64,000 nt of DNA, taken from DASPHG01 sp963748315 (GTDB lineage: Bacteria > Actinomycetota > Thermoleophilia > Solirubrobacterales > Thermoleophilaceae). Shown in pieces: positions 44,191 through 52,187 of this stretch (the first letter of the stretch is position 1; each line of letters opens with the position of its first letter). Under the pieces are notes generated by a model. The model did not search any database and was not told the DNA's origin. It was given only the letters and a program-made list of their open reading frames with translations. Position numbers and translations under genes: made by a program. The stretch lies in contig CAVVIK010000005.1 in NCBI GenBank assembly GCA_963748315.1, positions 558,001-622,000 on the forward strand, read 5' to 3'.

Positions 44191-45886
44191 AGTCCTGGTT
44201 CGGCTCGTGGGCCTTCAGGAAGGCCGCCACGACGCGCGGGTCGAACTGGGTGCCGGACGCGCGCCGAAGCTCGGCCCTGGCGGCCGTGTGCCCGATGCTC
44301 GTCCGGTAGACGCGGTCGGTGGTCATCGCCTCGTACGCGTCGGCGACGGCGACGATGCGGGCCTCGAGCGGGATCTCCTCGCCGCTTAGGCCGAGCGGGT
44401 ATCCCTTGCCGTCCGGGCGCTCGTGGTGGGCCAGAACCCAGTCGGCGATATCCCACAGCTCCGCGCGTTCGAGCATCCGTGCGCCGAACTCCGGGTGCTT
44501 CTTCATCTCCGCCCATTCGGCGGCCGTGAGCGGTCCCGGCTTGTTGACGATCGAGTCGGCGACGCTGATCTTGCCGATGTCATGCAGCACTCCTGCGAGC
44601 TGGACGCGCTCGATGAGCTCCTTCGAGAGTGCCAGCTCCACCGCGATCAGCTTCGTGTAGCGGCCGACCATCTGCGAGTGCTCCGCGGTGTCCATCGAGC
44701 TCGCAAGCCCGACGAGGCTCGCGACGCGCCGCTCGGTGGTGCTCTCCGTCCTGTGACTGTCGCCCTGCAGGATCTCGGCGGTCTCGGCACTGAAGATCAC
44801 CGAGCAGTCGCGGCCGAACTCCTTGGCGGTGTAGAGGGCCTGGTCCGCCGCCTTCAACAGGGACGCCGTCGTGGCGCCGTGAGTCGGATAGGACGCCACG
44901 CCGAACGAGATCGTCAGCGGGAAGAGGTCCGTCTCGAAATTCGAGCGGATCTTCGCGCGCAGGCGCTCGGCCAGCACGTAGCCCTCGTGCTCGTCCGTCT
45001 CAGGCAGGATCAGCGCGAACTCCTCGCCGCCCATTCGCCCGACCCGGTCGATTCGCCGCACTCCCGCGGTGAGCGCTTCTCCGAGCAGCTCGAGCGCACG
45101 GTCGCCGGCCGGGTGGCCGAGCCGGTCGTTCAGCATCTTGAAGCGATCCAGGTCGCCCACCAAGAGCGTCAGGGGCGACTCGAGCCGGCGCGCGCGCTCG
45201 ACCTCGAGCTCGAACGCCTCCTCGAAGCCGCGCCGGTTGAGCAGCCCTGTCAGCGGGTCGGTCTTCACCGCGTTGGTGAGGCGGTCGATCAGCCCGTCGA
45301 GCCGCTCCTTGAGGAGGCCGAAGAGGCCGGTGGCCACGACGAGCGTCCCGAACGCGATCGTCCACTGCGCGGCCGAGTCCTCGACCGCGATGGCGAAATC
45401 TCCGATCGTGTGGTCGCTCCAGTGGTGCGCGACGAGAACCGCCGCGTAGCAGAAGCCCATGAACAGGACGTGCCGCGCGGCGTCTGTGGACTTGAAGAAG
45501 TAGAGCGCGTAGAGCGCGGCCCAGACGTAGAAGAACGAGTACGGGCTGGCGCTCTTGCCGCTGTAGTAGATCATCCCGCTGACGATCAGCGTGAAGCAGA
45601 ACAGGAAGGCCTTGAAGCCCCACTCCGGGATGCGGTCGTAGCCACCGATCAGGAGCGCGACCATCGCGTAAGAGGCCGCAACCATCGCGAGCATCGCGCC
45701 CGTGTTGACCTGGCCCGAGACCGGCAGGAAGAGCCAGATCAGGGCAAGCGTCGCACCGGATCCGAAGAGATAGGCGCCTGAACGGGCCATCGTCGCGGGA
45801 TCCGACACGCTGGCGGCGAGGCCATGCGGGGCCTGCCACCGGAGCCTCGCCACGCAGGTACGCCAGACCTTGGCAACTCTCGCCAT
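44150..45886 (-). CDS. Membrane GGDEF-HD-GYP hybrid (c-di-GMP synthase and phosphodiesterase)
   Basis: 578 residues: about five to six membrane segments (35-190), GGDEF domain (about 205-370) with active-site GGEEF at 286-290 and an inhibitory I-site RRID at 277-280, then HD-GYP domain (about 385-560) with HD at 436-437 and HHERPDGKGYP at 487-497. All key residues for both making and breaking c-di-GMP are present. Divergent from a second hybrid of the same layout and close to the pilA riboswitch. Confidence 0.93.
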   Translation of the reverse strand: MARVAKVWRTCVARLRWQAPHGLAASVSDPATMARSGAYLFGSGATLALIWLFLPVSGQVNTGAMLAMVAASYAMVALLIGGYDRIPEWGFKAFLFCFTLIVSGMIYYSGKSASPYSFFYVWAALYALYFFKSTDAARHVLFMGFCYAAVLVAHHWSDHTIGDFAIAVEDSAAQWTIAFGTLVVATGLFGLLKERLDGLIDRLTNAVKTDPLTGLLNRRGFEEAFELEVERARRLESPLTLLVGDLDRFKMLNDRLGHPAGDRALELLGEALTAGVRRIDRVGRMGGEEFALILPETDEHEGYVLAERLRAKIRSNFETDLFPLTISFGVASYPTHGATTASLLKAADQALYTAKEFGRDCSVIFSAETAEILQGDSHRTESTTERRVASLVGLASSMDTAEHSQMVGRYTKLIAVELALSKELIERVQLAGVLHDIGKISVADSIVNKPGPLTAAEWAEMKKHPEFGARMLERAELWDIADWVLAHHERPDGKGYPLGLSGEEIPLEARIVAVADAYEAMTTDRVYRTSIGHTAARAELRRASGTQFDPRVVAAFLKAHEPNQDFSWRIVGGRAVAA

Positions 45887-45980
45887 GGAAGCGCTGTCGG
45901 GCGCGACGAGCGCGTACTTGCGCCGGGCGACGCGCGGGCGGACGGATGGACTACCCCCGTCCAGAGGCCCCCTGTTTCGC

Positions 45981-46009
45981 TAAACGGCGAGCGGGGGTCG
46001 GGCCGATAG
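45981..46009 (+). promoter_or_regulatory. FliA/WhiG-like promoter of the second GGDEF-HD-GYP gene
   Basis: TAAA (45981-45984), 17-base spacer, GCCGATAG (46002-46009). The -10-like box ends only 9 bases before the GTG at 46019, so transcription would start at or next to the start codon (leaderless or nearly so), which fits the lack of a ribosome-binding site. Confidence 0.5.
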
Positions 46010-46018
46010 AGACGAACC

Positions 46019-47644
46019 GTGCGCGACCTGGGCTTCCAGATCATCGACTTCTCGGAGGTGAAGTTCCGCCTGCGCATCGCTGGTGCGCGGATTTGGCTCA
46101 CCTACCTGATCGCCGCCGTCTTCGCCGTCTACGCGGTCGGCACGTGGGATGGCTCCGACCAGCTCGCACTCGTCGGTCTGGCCGCGGGCTATCTCGCCTG
46201 GGGCATGCTGGTGCGCCTGCTGCCGCTCGAGAAGATCGTTCACAGCGGCTCGCACGATGTCTTCTTCCTCGCATGGAGCGTCGCCGAGGTGGCCGCGATC
46301 GCCGGCGCGATGGCCATCGACGGCGGCTCGAGCAGCCCCCTCGCCGCACTTCTCTTCATCCCGCTGGTGGTCGTGGCCCTGACCTACCCGCCGATGCTCG
46401 TGCTCGCCGTCGGCACACTCGAGCTGCTCGCCTACCTGGCGATCGCAGTCAACGTCGGCGGCCGCGACGACCTGTCGCTCTCGCTGTTCGCGGTCAGCCT
46501 CGGCATCACCGCGCTCGTGTGTGCCTGGCAGACGCGCATCCGGGATGCTCAGCGTGACGAGCTCAACCGCATCTCCCGCGCCGACCCGCTGACCGGCTGC
46601 CTGAACCGGCGCGGGTTCATGGAGCGGCTCGAGGCCGAGGTCGACGAGGCGGGCCGCACCGGGCGCGCGTTCGCCCTGATCTCGCTGGACCTCGACCGGT
46701 TCAAGTCGGTCAACGACAGCAAGGGCCATGCTGCGGGCGACGAGCTGCTGCGCTGGACCGTCGAGAAGCTGAACGAGAACCTGCGCCCGATGGACTCCGT
46801 GGGGCGCCTCGGCGGCGACGAGTTCGCACTGATCGTGCCCGGCGCGGCGCGGCCCGAGGCGCTGACGCTCGCCGGCCGCCTCAACAGCGTCCTCGCGGGC
46901 CAGGCGCCGAGCTCCCTCGGAATCGCGTGCTACCCGACCGACGGCACCGACAGCGACGAGCTGCAGCGCCATGCGGACTCCGAGCTGTACGCAGCGAAGG
47001 ACGGCCGCAAGGTCCAAAGCGCGCCGAGCCAGCGGGAGCTGAGCTGGGCGACGGCGCTCGCGCAGGCCGTCGACACGCGCATCGCCGTTCCGGACGAGCA
47101 TTCGACCGCGGTCGCTCGCTACGCCGCCGCGGTTGCCGAGGAGATGGGCTGGCAGGGCACGGAGCTCGCGCTGCTCCGCATGGCCGCCATGCTCCACGAC
47201 GTCGGCAAGGTCGGCATTCCCGACTCGATCCTGCGCAAGGCCGGGTCGCTCACGGAAGAGGAGTTCGACCAGATGCGCCTCGCCCCGGTCGCCGGCGCCG
47301 AGCTCGTAGGCCGGGTCGAGGGGCTCGGCCCGATCGTGCCGTGGATCTACCACGCTCACGAGCACATGGACGGCTCCGGCTATCCCGAGGGCCTGCGCGG
47401 CGACGTGATCCCGCTCGCCTCGCGCATCATCGCGGTGGCCGACGCCTTCGACGCGATGACCACCAACCGCCCCTACCGCGGCGCCCTGTCGCGTGAGGAC
47501 GCGCTGGCGGAGCTGCACCGCTGCTCCGGCACCCAGTTCGACCCGCAGTGCGTGGAGGCGCTCGAACGCTCGATCGACGTGGTCGAGGGCGAGCTCGCCG
47601 CCGAGGCGCTCGAGTCGAACTCGGTCGAGTCCCGCTGGGGCTAG
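46019..47644 (+). CDS. Membrane GGDEF-HD-GYP hybrid with altered HHE motif
   Basis: 541 residues from GTG 46019. Membrane region (about 25-170), GGDEF domain (about 175-335) with GGDEF at 265-269 and I-site RPMD at 256-259, HD-GYP domain (about 345-525) with HD at 393-394. The usual HHExxDGxGYP reads AHEHMDGSGYP (446-456): the first His is Ala. This may weaken phosphodiesterase activity, leaving the protein mainly a cyclase or a sensor. Convergent with the response-regulator gene, 4-base overlap. Confidence 0.92.
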   Translation: MRDLGFQIIDFSEVKFRLRIAGARIWLTYLIAAVFAVYAVGTWDGSDQLALVGLAAGYLAWGMLVRLLPLEKIVHSGSHDVFFLAWSVAEVAAIAGAMAIDGGSSSPLAALLFIPLVVVALTYPPMLVLAVGTLELLAYLAIAVNVGGRDDLSLSLFAVSLGITALVCAWQTRIRDAQRDELNRISRADPLTGCLNRRGFMERLEAEVDEAGRTGRAFALISLDLDRFKSVNDSKGHAAGDELLRWTVEKLNENLRPMDSVGRLGGDEFALIVPGAARPEALTLAGRLNSVLAGQAPSSLGIACYPTDGTDSDELQRHADSELYAAKDGRKVQSAPSQRELSWATALAQAVDTRIAVPDEHSTAVARYAAAVAEEMGWQGTELALLRMAAMLHDVGKVGIPDSILRKAGSLTEEEFDQMRLAPVAGAELVGRVEGLGPIVPWIYHAHEHMDGSGYPEGLRGDVIPLASRIIAVADAFDAMTTNRPYRGALSREDALAELHRCSGTQFDPQCVEALERSIDVVEGELAAEALESNSVESRWG

Positions 47645-48270
47645 GGCTCGATCAGGCCCCTACGGATCGCGTAGCGCACCAGCTCGACGCGGTCCCTCAT
47701 CCCGAGCTTCGCGAGGACGTTGCCGCGGTGCGACTCGACCGTCTTCTCGGACACGCTGAGGATCTGCGCGATCTGCTTGTTCGTATGCGCCTCGGCGATC
47801 AGCTTCACGACCTCGAGCTCGCGCTGGGTCAGCTCGTTGGAGCGCTCGTCCGCCTCGAGCCAGTTCCGCAGGAGCTCCTCCTCCGCCACCGGCGAGATGA
47901 ACGGCTCGCCGCGGATCGCGGCGTGGATCGCGTCCACCAGCTGCGTGTCCGCGGAGCGCTTGAGCACGTAGCCGGCGGCGCCCGCCTTCAGCGCCTCGTA
48001 GAAGTAGCGCTGGTCGTCGTGCATCGAGAGCAGCACGATGGCGGTGTCCGGCAGGTGCTGCTTGATCTCGTGCGTCGCCTGGATGCCGGTCATGCGCGGC
48101 ATCGAGACGTCGAGCACCGCGACGTCCGGCTTGTGCTTGAGCGCCGCCTCGACCGCGTCCACCCCGTCCTCGGCCTCGGCGACGACCGTGATGCCCTCCT
48201 GCTGGTCGAGCAGCATCCGGACGCCCGAGCGCACGATGCCGTGGTCGTCTGCCAGGAGCGCGTGGATCAT
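47641..48270 (-). CDS. NarL/FixJ-family response regulator
   Basis: 209 residues. Receiver domain with acidic pocket ADD (7-9), phospho-acceptor Asp54 in VAVLDVSMPRM, Lys in GYVLKRSAD; then LuxR-type HTH (ELTQRELEVVKLIAEAHTNK onward, about 143-205). Its ATG overlaps the stop of the histidine kinase as TGATG, so they are a cognate pair. Confidence 0.95.
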   Translation of the reverse strand: MIHALLADDHGIVRSGVRMLLDQQEGITVVAEAEDGVDAVEAALKHKPDVAVLDVSMPRMTGIQATHEIKQHLPDTAIVLLSMHDDQRYFYEALKAGAAGYVLKRSADTQLVDAIHAAIRGEPFISPVAEEELLRNWLEADERSNELTQRELEVVKLIAEAHTNKQIAQILSVSEKTVESHRGNVLAKLGMRDRVELVRYAIRRGLIEP

Positions 48271-49232
48271 CAGGCTGGAACCCGCAGCCGGAGCGTGGTG
48301 CCACGTCCCGGCGCGGCGTCCACTTCGAACCGGCCATCCACGAGGCGCGCCCGCTCGGCCATCCCGTCGAGCCCGAGCCCGCGCAGCTCATTGCCGACGT
48401 CGAAGCCGACGCCGTCGTCGGCGACCTCGAGGTCGATATGGCCGTCGACACGGGCAATCTCGACCGCGACGTTGTTGGCGCTCGCGTGGCGGGCGATGTT
48501 GTTGAGCGCCTCCTGGGTAACGCGGTATAGGACGAGCTGCTGGTCGCTGCCGAGGTCGTCCAGATCGCCGTCGGTGGACAGCTCCGTCGCGATCCCGTAC
48601 TGGGCCTTGAACCGCCGCAGCTGCTCCTCGATCGCCGGTACGAAGCCGTGGTCGTCGAGCGCGGTCGGGCGCAGCTGGCGCGCAAGCTGGAGGAGCTCGC
48701 CCATCGCCTGGTTGGCCAGCCCCTTCGTCTCCGCGAGCTCATCCCGCAGCCGCGGCGGCGCCACGTGGGTGAGCGCCTCGAGGCGCAGCAGGACCGCGGT
48801 CAGGGCCTGGTTCACCTCATCGTGGAGATCCCGGGCCACGCGCTTGCGCTCCTCCTCCTGTGCGCGCAGCTGAAGCCGGCCCGCGCGGCGCCGCTCTGCC
48901 TCGATTCGCTCGAGCAGCTTGGCGAACGCGGCGGCGAGCCGCTCGACCTCCTCCACCGGGTCCTCCGGCGCCTCGAACGACGCCGGATTGCTCGGGTCGA
49001 TCGCCTCGATCTCGCGGATCAGCTGGTCGAGCGGGTTCAGGCGCCGCTGGAGCATCAGGATGTTCAGCAGCAGCGCGAGGATGCCCGTCATCGCCAGAAG
49101 CGCGAACTGGAGCCGCTGGTCGTGCAGCTTCAGGTCCAGGCTCGACGCGGCGCTCGCAGCGAACAGCGCGGCCACGACCAGCAGGAGGTTCGCGGCGACG
49201 ATCTGGCCGCTCAGTGACTCCCGTCGTTTCAT
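48270..49232 (-). CDS. Membrane sensor histidine kinase (HisKA_3, NarX/DegS-like)
   Basis: 320 residues from ATG 49232. Two membrane helices (about 10-30 and 43-62) with a very short loop, HAMP-like linker (LNPLDQLIREIEAIDPSNPA), dimerisation helix with phospho-His in RKRVARDLHDEVNQAL, and ATPase boxes ALNNIARHA, DDGVGFD, GLGLDGMAERA. With hardly any extracellular domain it probably senses a membrane or cytoplasmic signal. Paired dyads upstream (49270-49337) may be its regulator's binding sites. Confidence 0.93.
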   Translation of the reverse strand: MKRRESLSGQIVAANLLLVVAALFAASAASSLDLKLHDQRLQFALLAMTGILALLLNILMLQRRLNPLDQLIREIEAIDPSNPASFEAPEDPVEEVERLAAAFAKLLERIEAERRRAGRLQLRAQEEERKRVARDLHDEVNQALTAVLLRLEALTHVAPPRLRDELAETKGLANQAMGELLQLARQLRPTALDDHGFVPAIEEQLRRFKAQYGIATELSTDGDLDDLGSDQQLVLYRVTQEALNNIARHASANNVAVEIARVDGHIDLEVADDGVGFDVGNELRGLGLDGMAERARLVDGRFEVDAAPGRGTTLRLRVPA

Positions 49233-49269
49233 GGGCTTTCGCAAGTTTTGCGCACTCTCCGGCGTAAGA

Positions 49270-49337
49270 ATGGGGTTCAGACCCATATCGGCACGATCAG
49301 CCCGGAGCGCAACCACCAAATGGGGTGGAAACCCCAT
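49270..49337. promoter_or_regulatory. Two similar dyads, 50 bp apart, upstream of the histidine kinase gene
   Basis: First: ATGGG-N7-CCCAT within 49270-49286; second: ATGGGGT-N4-ACCCCAT at 49320-49337. Each is preceded by the same A-rich base context and followed by ATA-CGG-like bases. Near-integral helical spacing (about five turns) suggests two operator sites on one DNA face for a dimeric regulator. Confidence 0.5.
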
Positions 49338-49430
49338 ACCGCCGGGGGCAGGAACGGGCGATTATGTACTCAGACTTTGAGGCGAGGGTCGAGTCTCGCT
49401 TCGGGGGCTAAACAGCATGAGGGACCTTGA

Positions 49431-49455
49431 GAGGGGCGTCACACAGGCGCCCCTC
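49431..49455. repeat. Hairpin upstream of the hemolysin III gene
   Basis: GAGGGGCG (49431-49438) / CGCCCCTC (49448-49455), 9-base loop, not followed by a U-run on either strand. It lies 12 bases before the ATG candidate at 49468; leader structure or weak terminator. Confidence 0.45.
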
Positions 49456-49467
49456 ACTCGTTCCGGC

Positions 49468-50133
49468 ATGGTTATCTTCGTCGCCGCCGTGAACGACGTT
49501 CCCCCTCTCTGCGCGGTCGCCTCCACCAGCACACGATCTGGTTCTCGCTCGCGGCGGCCACGCTGCTGATCGTGCTGGCGCCGGCGGGCACGCCGCGTCT
49601 GACCGCGGCGATCTATGGGATCGGGCTGAACGCGCTCTTCATCACGAGCGCCGTCTACCACCGGTGGCCGCCGGCGTCGCGCTGGAAGCCCGTCCTGCGG
49701 CGCGTGGACCACTGCGTGATCTTCGTGTTCATCGCGGCCAGCTACACCCCGATCGCCGTGCTCATCCTCGAGCCGCCGAGCAGCACGATCGTGCTGGTCA
49801 GCGTCTGGGGCGGCGCGCTCCTGGGAGTGGTGTTCAGCGTGGCCTGGATCGACGCGCCGCGCCTCGCCGTCGCCGCTCGCCTACATCGGGATCGGCTGGG
49901 TGATCGTGATCGCACTCCCCCAGGTCTTCGACGAGGCGGGCGCCGTGCCGACGGCGCTGTTCCTCGGCGGAGGGCTCCTGTACTCGGCCGGTGCGGTCGT
50001 GTACGCGCGCCAGCGCCCCGACCCGTGGCCGCGCGTGTTCGGCTTCCATGAGGTATTCCACACGCTCGTGATCGGCGCGGCCCTGCTGCACTTCGTCGCG
50101 ATGGCCGGCTGGGTCATCCCGGCCACGACTTAG
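49468..50133 (+). CDS. Hemolysin III family (PAQR-like) membrane protein, two compensating frameshifts
   Basis: Seven-helix YqfA/hemolysin III family. RGRLHQHTIWFSLAAATLL, SAVYHRW (the conserved SxxYH metal site), RRVDHCVIFVFIAASYTP and, in another frame, FGFHEVFHTLVIGAALLHFV (the second metal-binding HxxxH). One base seems missing in the C run at 49501-49505 and one extra near 49880; correcting both gives about 214-221 residues. Start ATG 49468 or GTG 49489, both in frame with each other. Confidence 0.82.
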
Positions 50134-50143
50134 ACGGTCGCCG

Positions 50144-51157
50144 CTAGATCCAGCCCTCGCGGCTGGCGATCAGCACCGCCTGCGCGCGGTCGGCGGCGCC
50201 GAGCTTCGCGTACACGTTGTGCAGGTGGCTGCGAACCGTGCTTGAGGCGATCCCGAGGTCGTGCGCGATCTCCTTGTAGACCTTCGACGCGGCCAGGCCC
50301 TTGAGCACCTCGCTCTCCTGTCGCGAGAGCGGCGACTTCGCCGTCGCGCGGCGGCGCTTCTCGCCGCGGTCCGGCAGCCGGTACATGAGCGACTCGAGCG
50401 CCGACGTGTCGAGCCCCACACGCGCGGCCGCTGACTCGAGTTCGGCGGGACGCACGGTCTCGCCCAGCTCGTACCGGGTCAGCCCATCCGCGAGCGCGAC
50501 GATCGCAGCCTCGCCCTCCGCATCCGGCGAGTGGTGCCGCTCCACCGCCTGCGCGATTACCTGCGGGAACCGCCAGCGGCGCAGCAGGACGCCGCCGATT
50601 ACCGCGTGGTCGACGCCGTACTCGCGCCGTTCGGCCTGCGTGCGCTCGCTCGGCGACATCGTCGGGTCGGAAACTCGCCCGAGGTAGTCGGGGTAGGCAT
50701 CGGCCATCACGATCTTGCCGAGGTCGTGAAGCAGGGCGGCGACGAGCAGCTCATCCGGGTTGGGGTGCTCGACCTCGCGCGCGATGAAGTCCGCAGTGCC
50801 GGCGACAGCGACGGCATGAAGGCGGAAGCGCTCGGGCGGAAGCTGCCAGCCGGGGATGCGCTCGAAGAACCCGTACACGCCAATCCTGCGCGCCAATGTC
50901 TCCACGCCCTCCGGGGCGAGCACCCGCACAGCTTCGGGCACCGAAGCTACGCGTCCGCGCCGCTTGCCGTCGGCGTTCGCGACGCGCATGACGGCGACGA
51001 CGAGCGCGACGTCCGACTCGATCGCGGTGATGAGGTCCTCTTCGCGCACATCAACTTCAAGAAGGACGCGCAGCACACGGTTGCGCGATTCCGTGAGAGC
51101 CGGCATGGCGTCCAGCCGCTCGATCGCAGCCGGCAGACGGTGACGAAAGCTGTTCAC
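50144..51157 (-). CDS. HDOD domain - LuxR-type HTH fusion regulator
   Basis: 337 residues from GTG 51157. HDOD domain about 10-205, with HD retained in LLVAALLHDLGKIVMADAYP, then a linker and a LuxR/NarL HTH about 272-335 (PLSRQESEVLKGLAASKVYK ... STVRSHLHNVYAKLG). HDOD proteins act in bacterial signalling and differentiation and lack phosphodiesterase activity; fusion to a DNA-binding domain suggests a transcription regulator. It is 27 bases behind the riboswitch-controlled zinc-ribbon gene. Confidence 0.9.
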   Translation of the reverse strand: MNSFRHRLPAAIERLDAMPALTESRNRVLRVLLEVDVREEDLITAIESDVALVVAVMRVANADGKRRGRVASVPEAVRVLAPEGVETLARRIGVYGFFERIPGWQLPPERFRLHAVAVAGTADFIAREVEHPNPDELLVAALLHDLGKIVMADAYPDYLGRVSDPTMSPSERTQAERREYGVDHAVIGGVLLRRWRFPQVIAQAVERHHSPDAEGEAAIVALADGLTRYELGETVRPAELESAAARVGLDTSALESLMYRLPDRGEKRRRATAKSPLSRQESEVLKGLAASKVYKEIAHDLGIASSTVRSHLHNVYAKLGAADRAQAVLIASREGWI

Positions 51158-51184
51158 GAGGAACAGGGTGCCCGAATTCGGCGC

Positions 51185-51601
51185 CTAAAAGTCCTCTGGC
51201 AAGATCGCGCCCGCGTTCAGCGCGGCGATGAAATGCTCAGCGTCGTCGGCCATGTTGGCGTGCCGAAGGCGCTTGAGCTCGGCGAGCATGACAGCGGTGC
51301 CCTCGTCGAGACGCTCGTCAAACCGGTCGACGCATTCCTGCGAGAAGACGCCCTCGGTCCAGTAGCCGCAGTTCGGGCAGCTCAGCGCGACACGCCAGCG
51401 CTCGGGCCCCGCGGCGTCCCACTCGACCGGCTCGACGAGCTCGGACGAGCACATCGCGCAGATGCAGAGGTCGCGATCCTCGTCGGCCGGCGTGGACTTC
51501 AGCCGCGTATACGGCGCACCGCTATCGGGCTTGACGACCTCGAGGACCTTCCCCGAGGGGAGGTCGATCGTGCTGACGACTTGGGGTGAGCGGCGACTCA
51601 T
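51185..51601 (-). CDS. Zinc-ribbon protein, function unknown, under a GEMM-like riboswitch
   Basis: 138 residues. A central zinc ribbon (CAMC ... CPNCGYW, with an extra Cys in DLCICAMC), an acidic start with DLPSGKVLEVVKPDSGAPYT, and a helical C-terminus (RFDERLDEGTAVMLAELKRL). Family not recognised. It is the first gene behind a c-di-GMP-I-like aptamer and is followed by the HDOD-LuxR gene, so it probably belongs to the c-di-GMP response. Confidence 0.75.
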   Translation of the reverse strand: MSRRSPQVVSTIDLPSGKVLEVVKPDSGAPYTRLKSTPADEDRDLCICAMCSSELVEPVEWDAAGPERWRVALSCPNCGYWTEGVFSQECVDRFDERLDEGTAVMLAELKRLRHANMADDAEHFIAALNAGAILPEDF

Positions 51602-51649
51602 GGGAGGTGGGTCCCTTTCGTTCTGCCGGACGCCTCACCCGCTCTGTCT

Positions 51650-51735
51650 CCTTCGGTAACCCGGCGCGCTCCGTATCTGGGAGCTCCGTGGCTTTGCGGA
51701 CCCGCCTCGCGGCGGGGGTGCCTTTATCGGGAGAA
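51650..51735 (-). promoter_or_regulatory. Second cyclic-di-GMP-I (GEMM)-like riboswitch
   Basis: Minus-strand RNA: AUAAAGGCACC, hairpin CCCGCC-GCGA-GGCGGG, then CCGCAAAGCCACGG (51699-51686), a second hairpin (GCUCC...GGAGC), and GCGCCGGGUUACCGAAGG. The tetraloop, GCAAAGCCACGG and GCCGGGUUACC elements match GEMM closely; GGCACC replaces GGCAAACC and UCCGC replaces GACGC, so it is divergent and its ligand (c-di-GMP or a variant dinucleotide) needs testing. About 50 bases lie between it and the start at 51601. Confidence 0.72.
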
Positions 51736-51764
51736 GCGACCCGTAATTGTGTTTTCCACGTGCT

Positions 51765-51791
51765 CTATCGGCACGTGCGCAGCCGCCTTTA
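51765..51791 (-). promoter_or_regulatory. FliA/WhiG-type promoter in front of the second riboswitch
   Basis: Minus strand: TAAA (51791-51788), exactly 15 bases, GCCGATAG (51772-51765): 11 of 12 positions of the sigma-28-family consensus TAAA-N15-GCCGATAA at the correct spacing. A 7-bp dyad CACGTGC/GCACGTG (51757-51763 and 51771-51777) overlaps the -10 box and may be an operator. Confidence 0.65.
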
Positions 51792-52115
51792 GAGGTTGTC
51801 GGCTCCGCCCCCGCGCCTGCCCGGGATCCGGCGGGCCATCCGCCCGAACGTGTCGGCCGCCTCGATCAGCGGAACCAGGGCGGCCTGGAGCTCGGCCATC
51901 GTCTCCGGCAGCTTGCGGAGGTGCTGCTGGACCTCGACGAGGGTCGGCATAGCCGCCTCGATCGTCTCCATCCGGCGCTCGATATCGGGGATCTTCGACG
52001 CCCCCGCGGCCACCTCGGCAAGCCGCTCGTTGATCTCGGGCAGCGTGCGCGTGGCCTCGGCCATCGCCGCCGTGTTCGCGGCGATCTCCGGCAGCGAGCG
52101 CAGCGCTCCGAGCAC
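51789..52115 (-). CDS. Coiled-coil protein, function unknown
   Basis: 108 residues from GTG 52115. Helical, heptad-like (SLPEIAANTAAMAEATRTLP, then repeated IPDIERRMETIEAAMPTL, LRKLPETMAELQAALVPL), ending in a basic tail RRIPGRRGGGADNL. The frame is open about 24 codons further up (RIGLTLRSVTSPLNGLLGIP) but has no ATG/GTG there, so the true start may be missing or shifted. Divergent from the DUF488 gene. Confidence 0.6.
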   Translation of the reverse strand: MLGALRSLPEIAANTAAMAEATRTLPEINERLAEVAAGASKIPDIERRMETIEAAMPTLVEVQQHLRKLPETMAELQAALVPLIEAADTFGRMARRIPGRRGGGADNL

Positions 52116-52187
52116 CTCGGGAATCCCGAGGAGCCCGTTCAGCGGCGATGTGACCGAGCGCAGCGTCAGGCCGATGCGGAGACCCTA

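Noticed and set aside
49281..49290. CCGATA-like string as a FliA/WhiG promoter for the histidine kinase gene
   Set aside because: No TAAA-like element at 15-17 bases upstream on the minus strand, so only the -10-like part is present.
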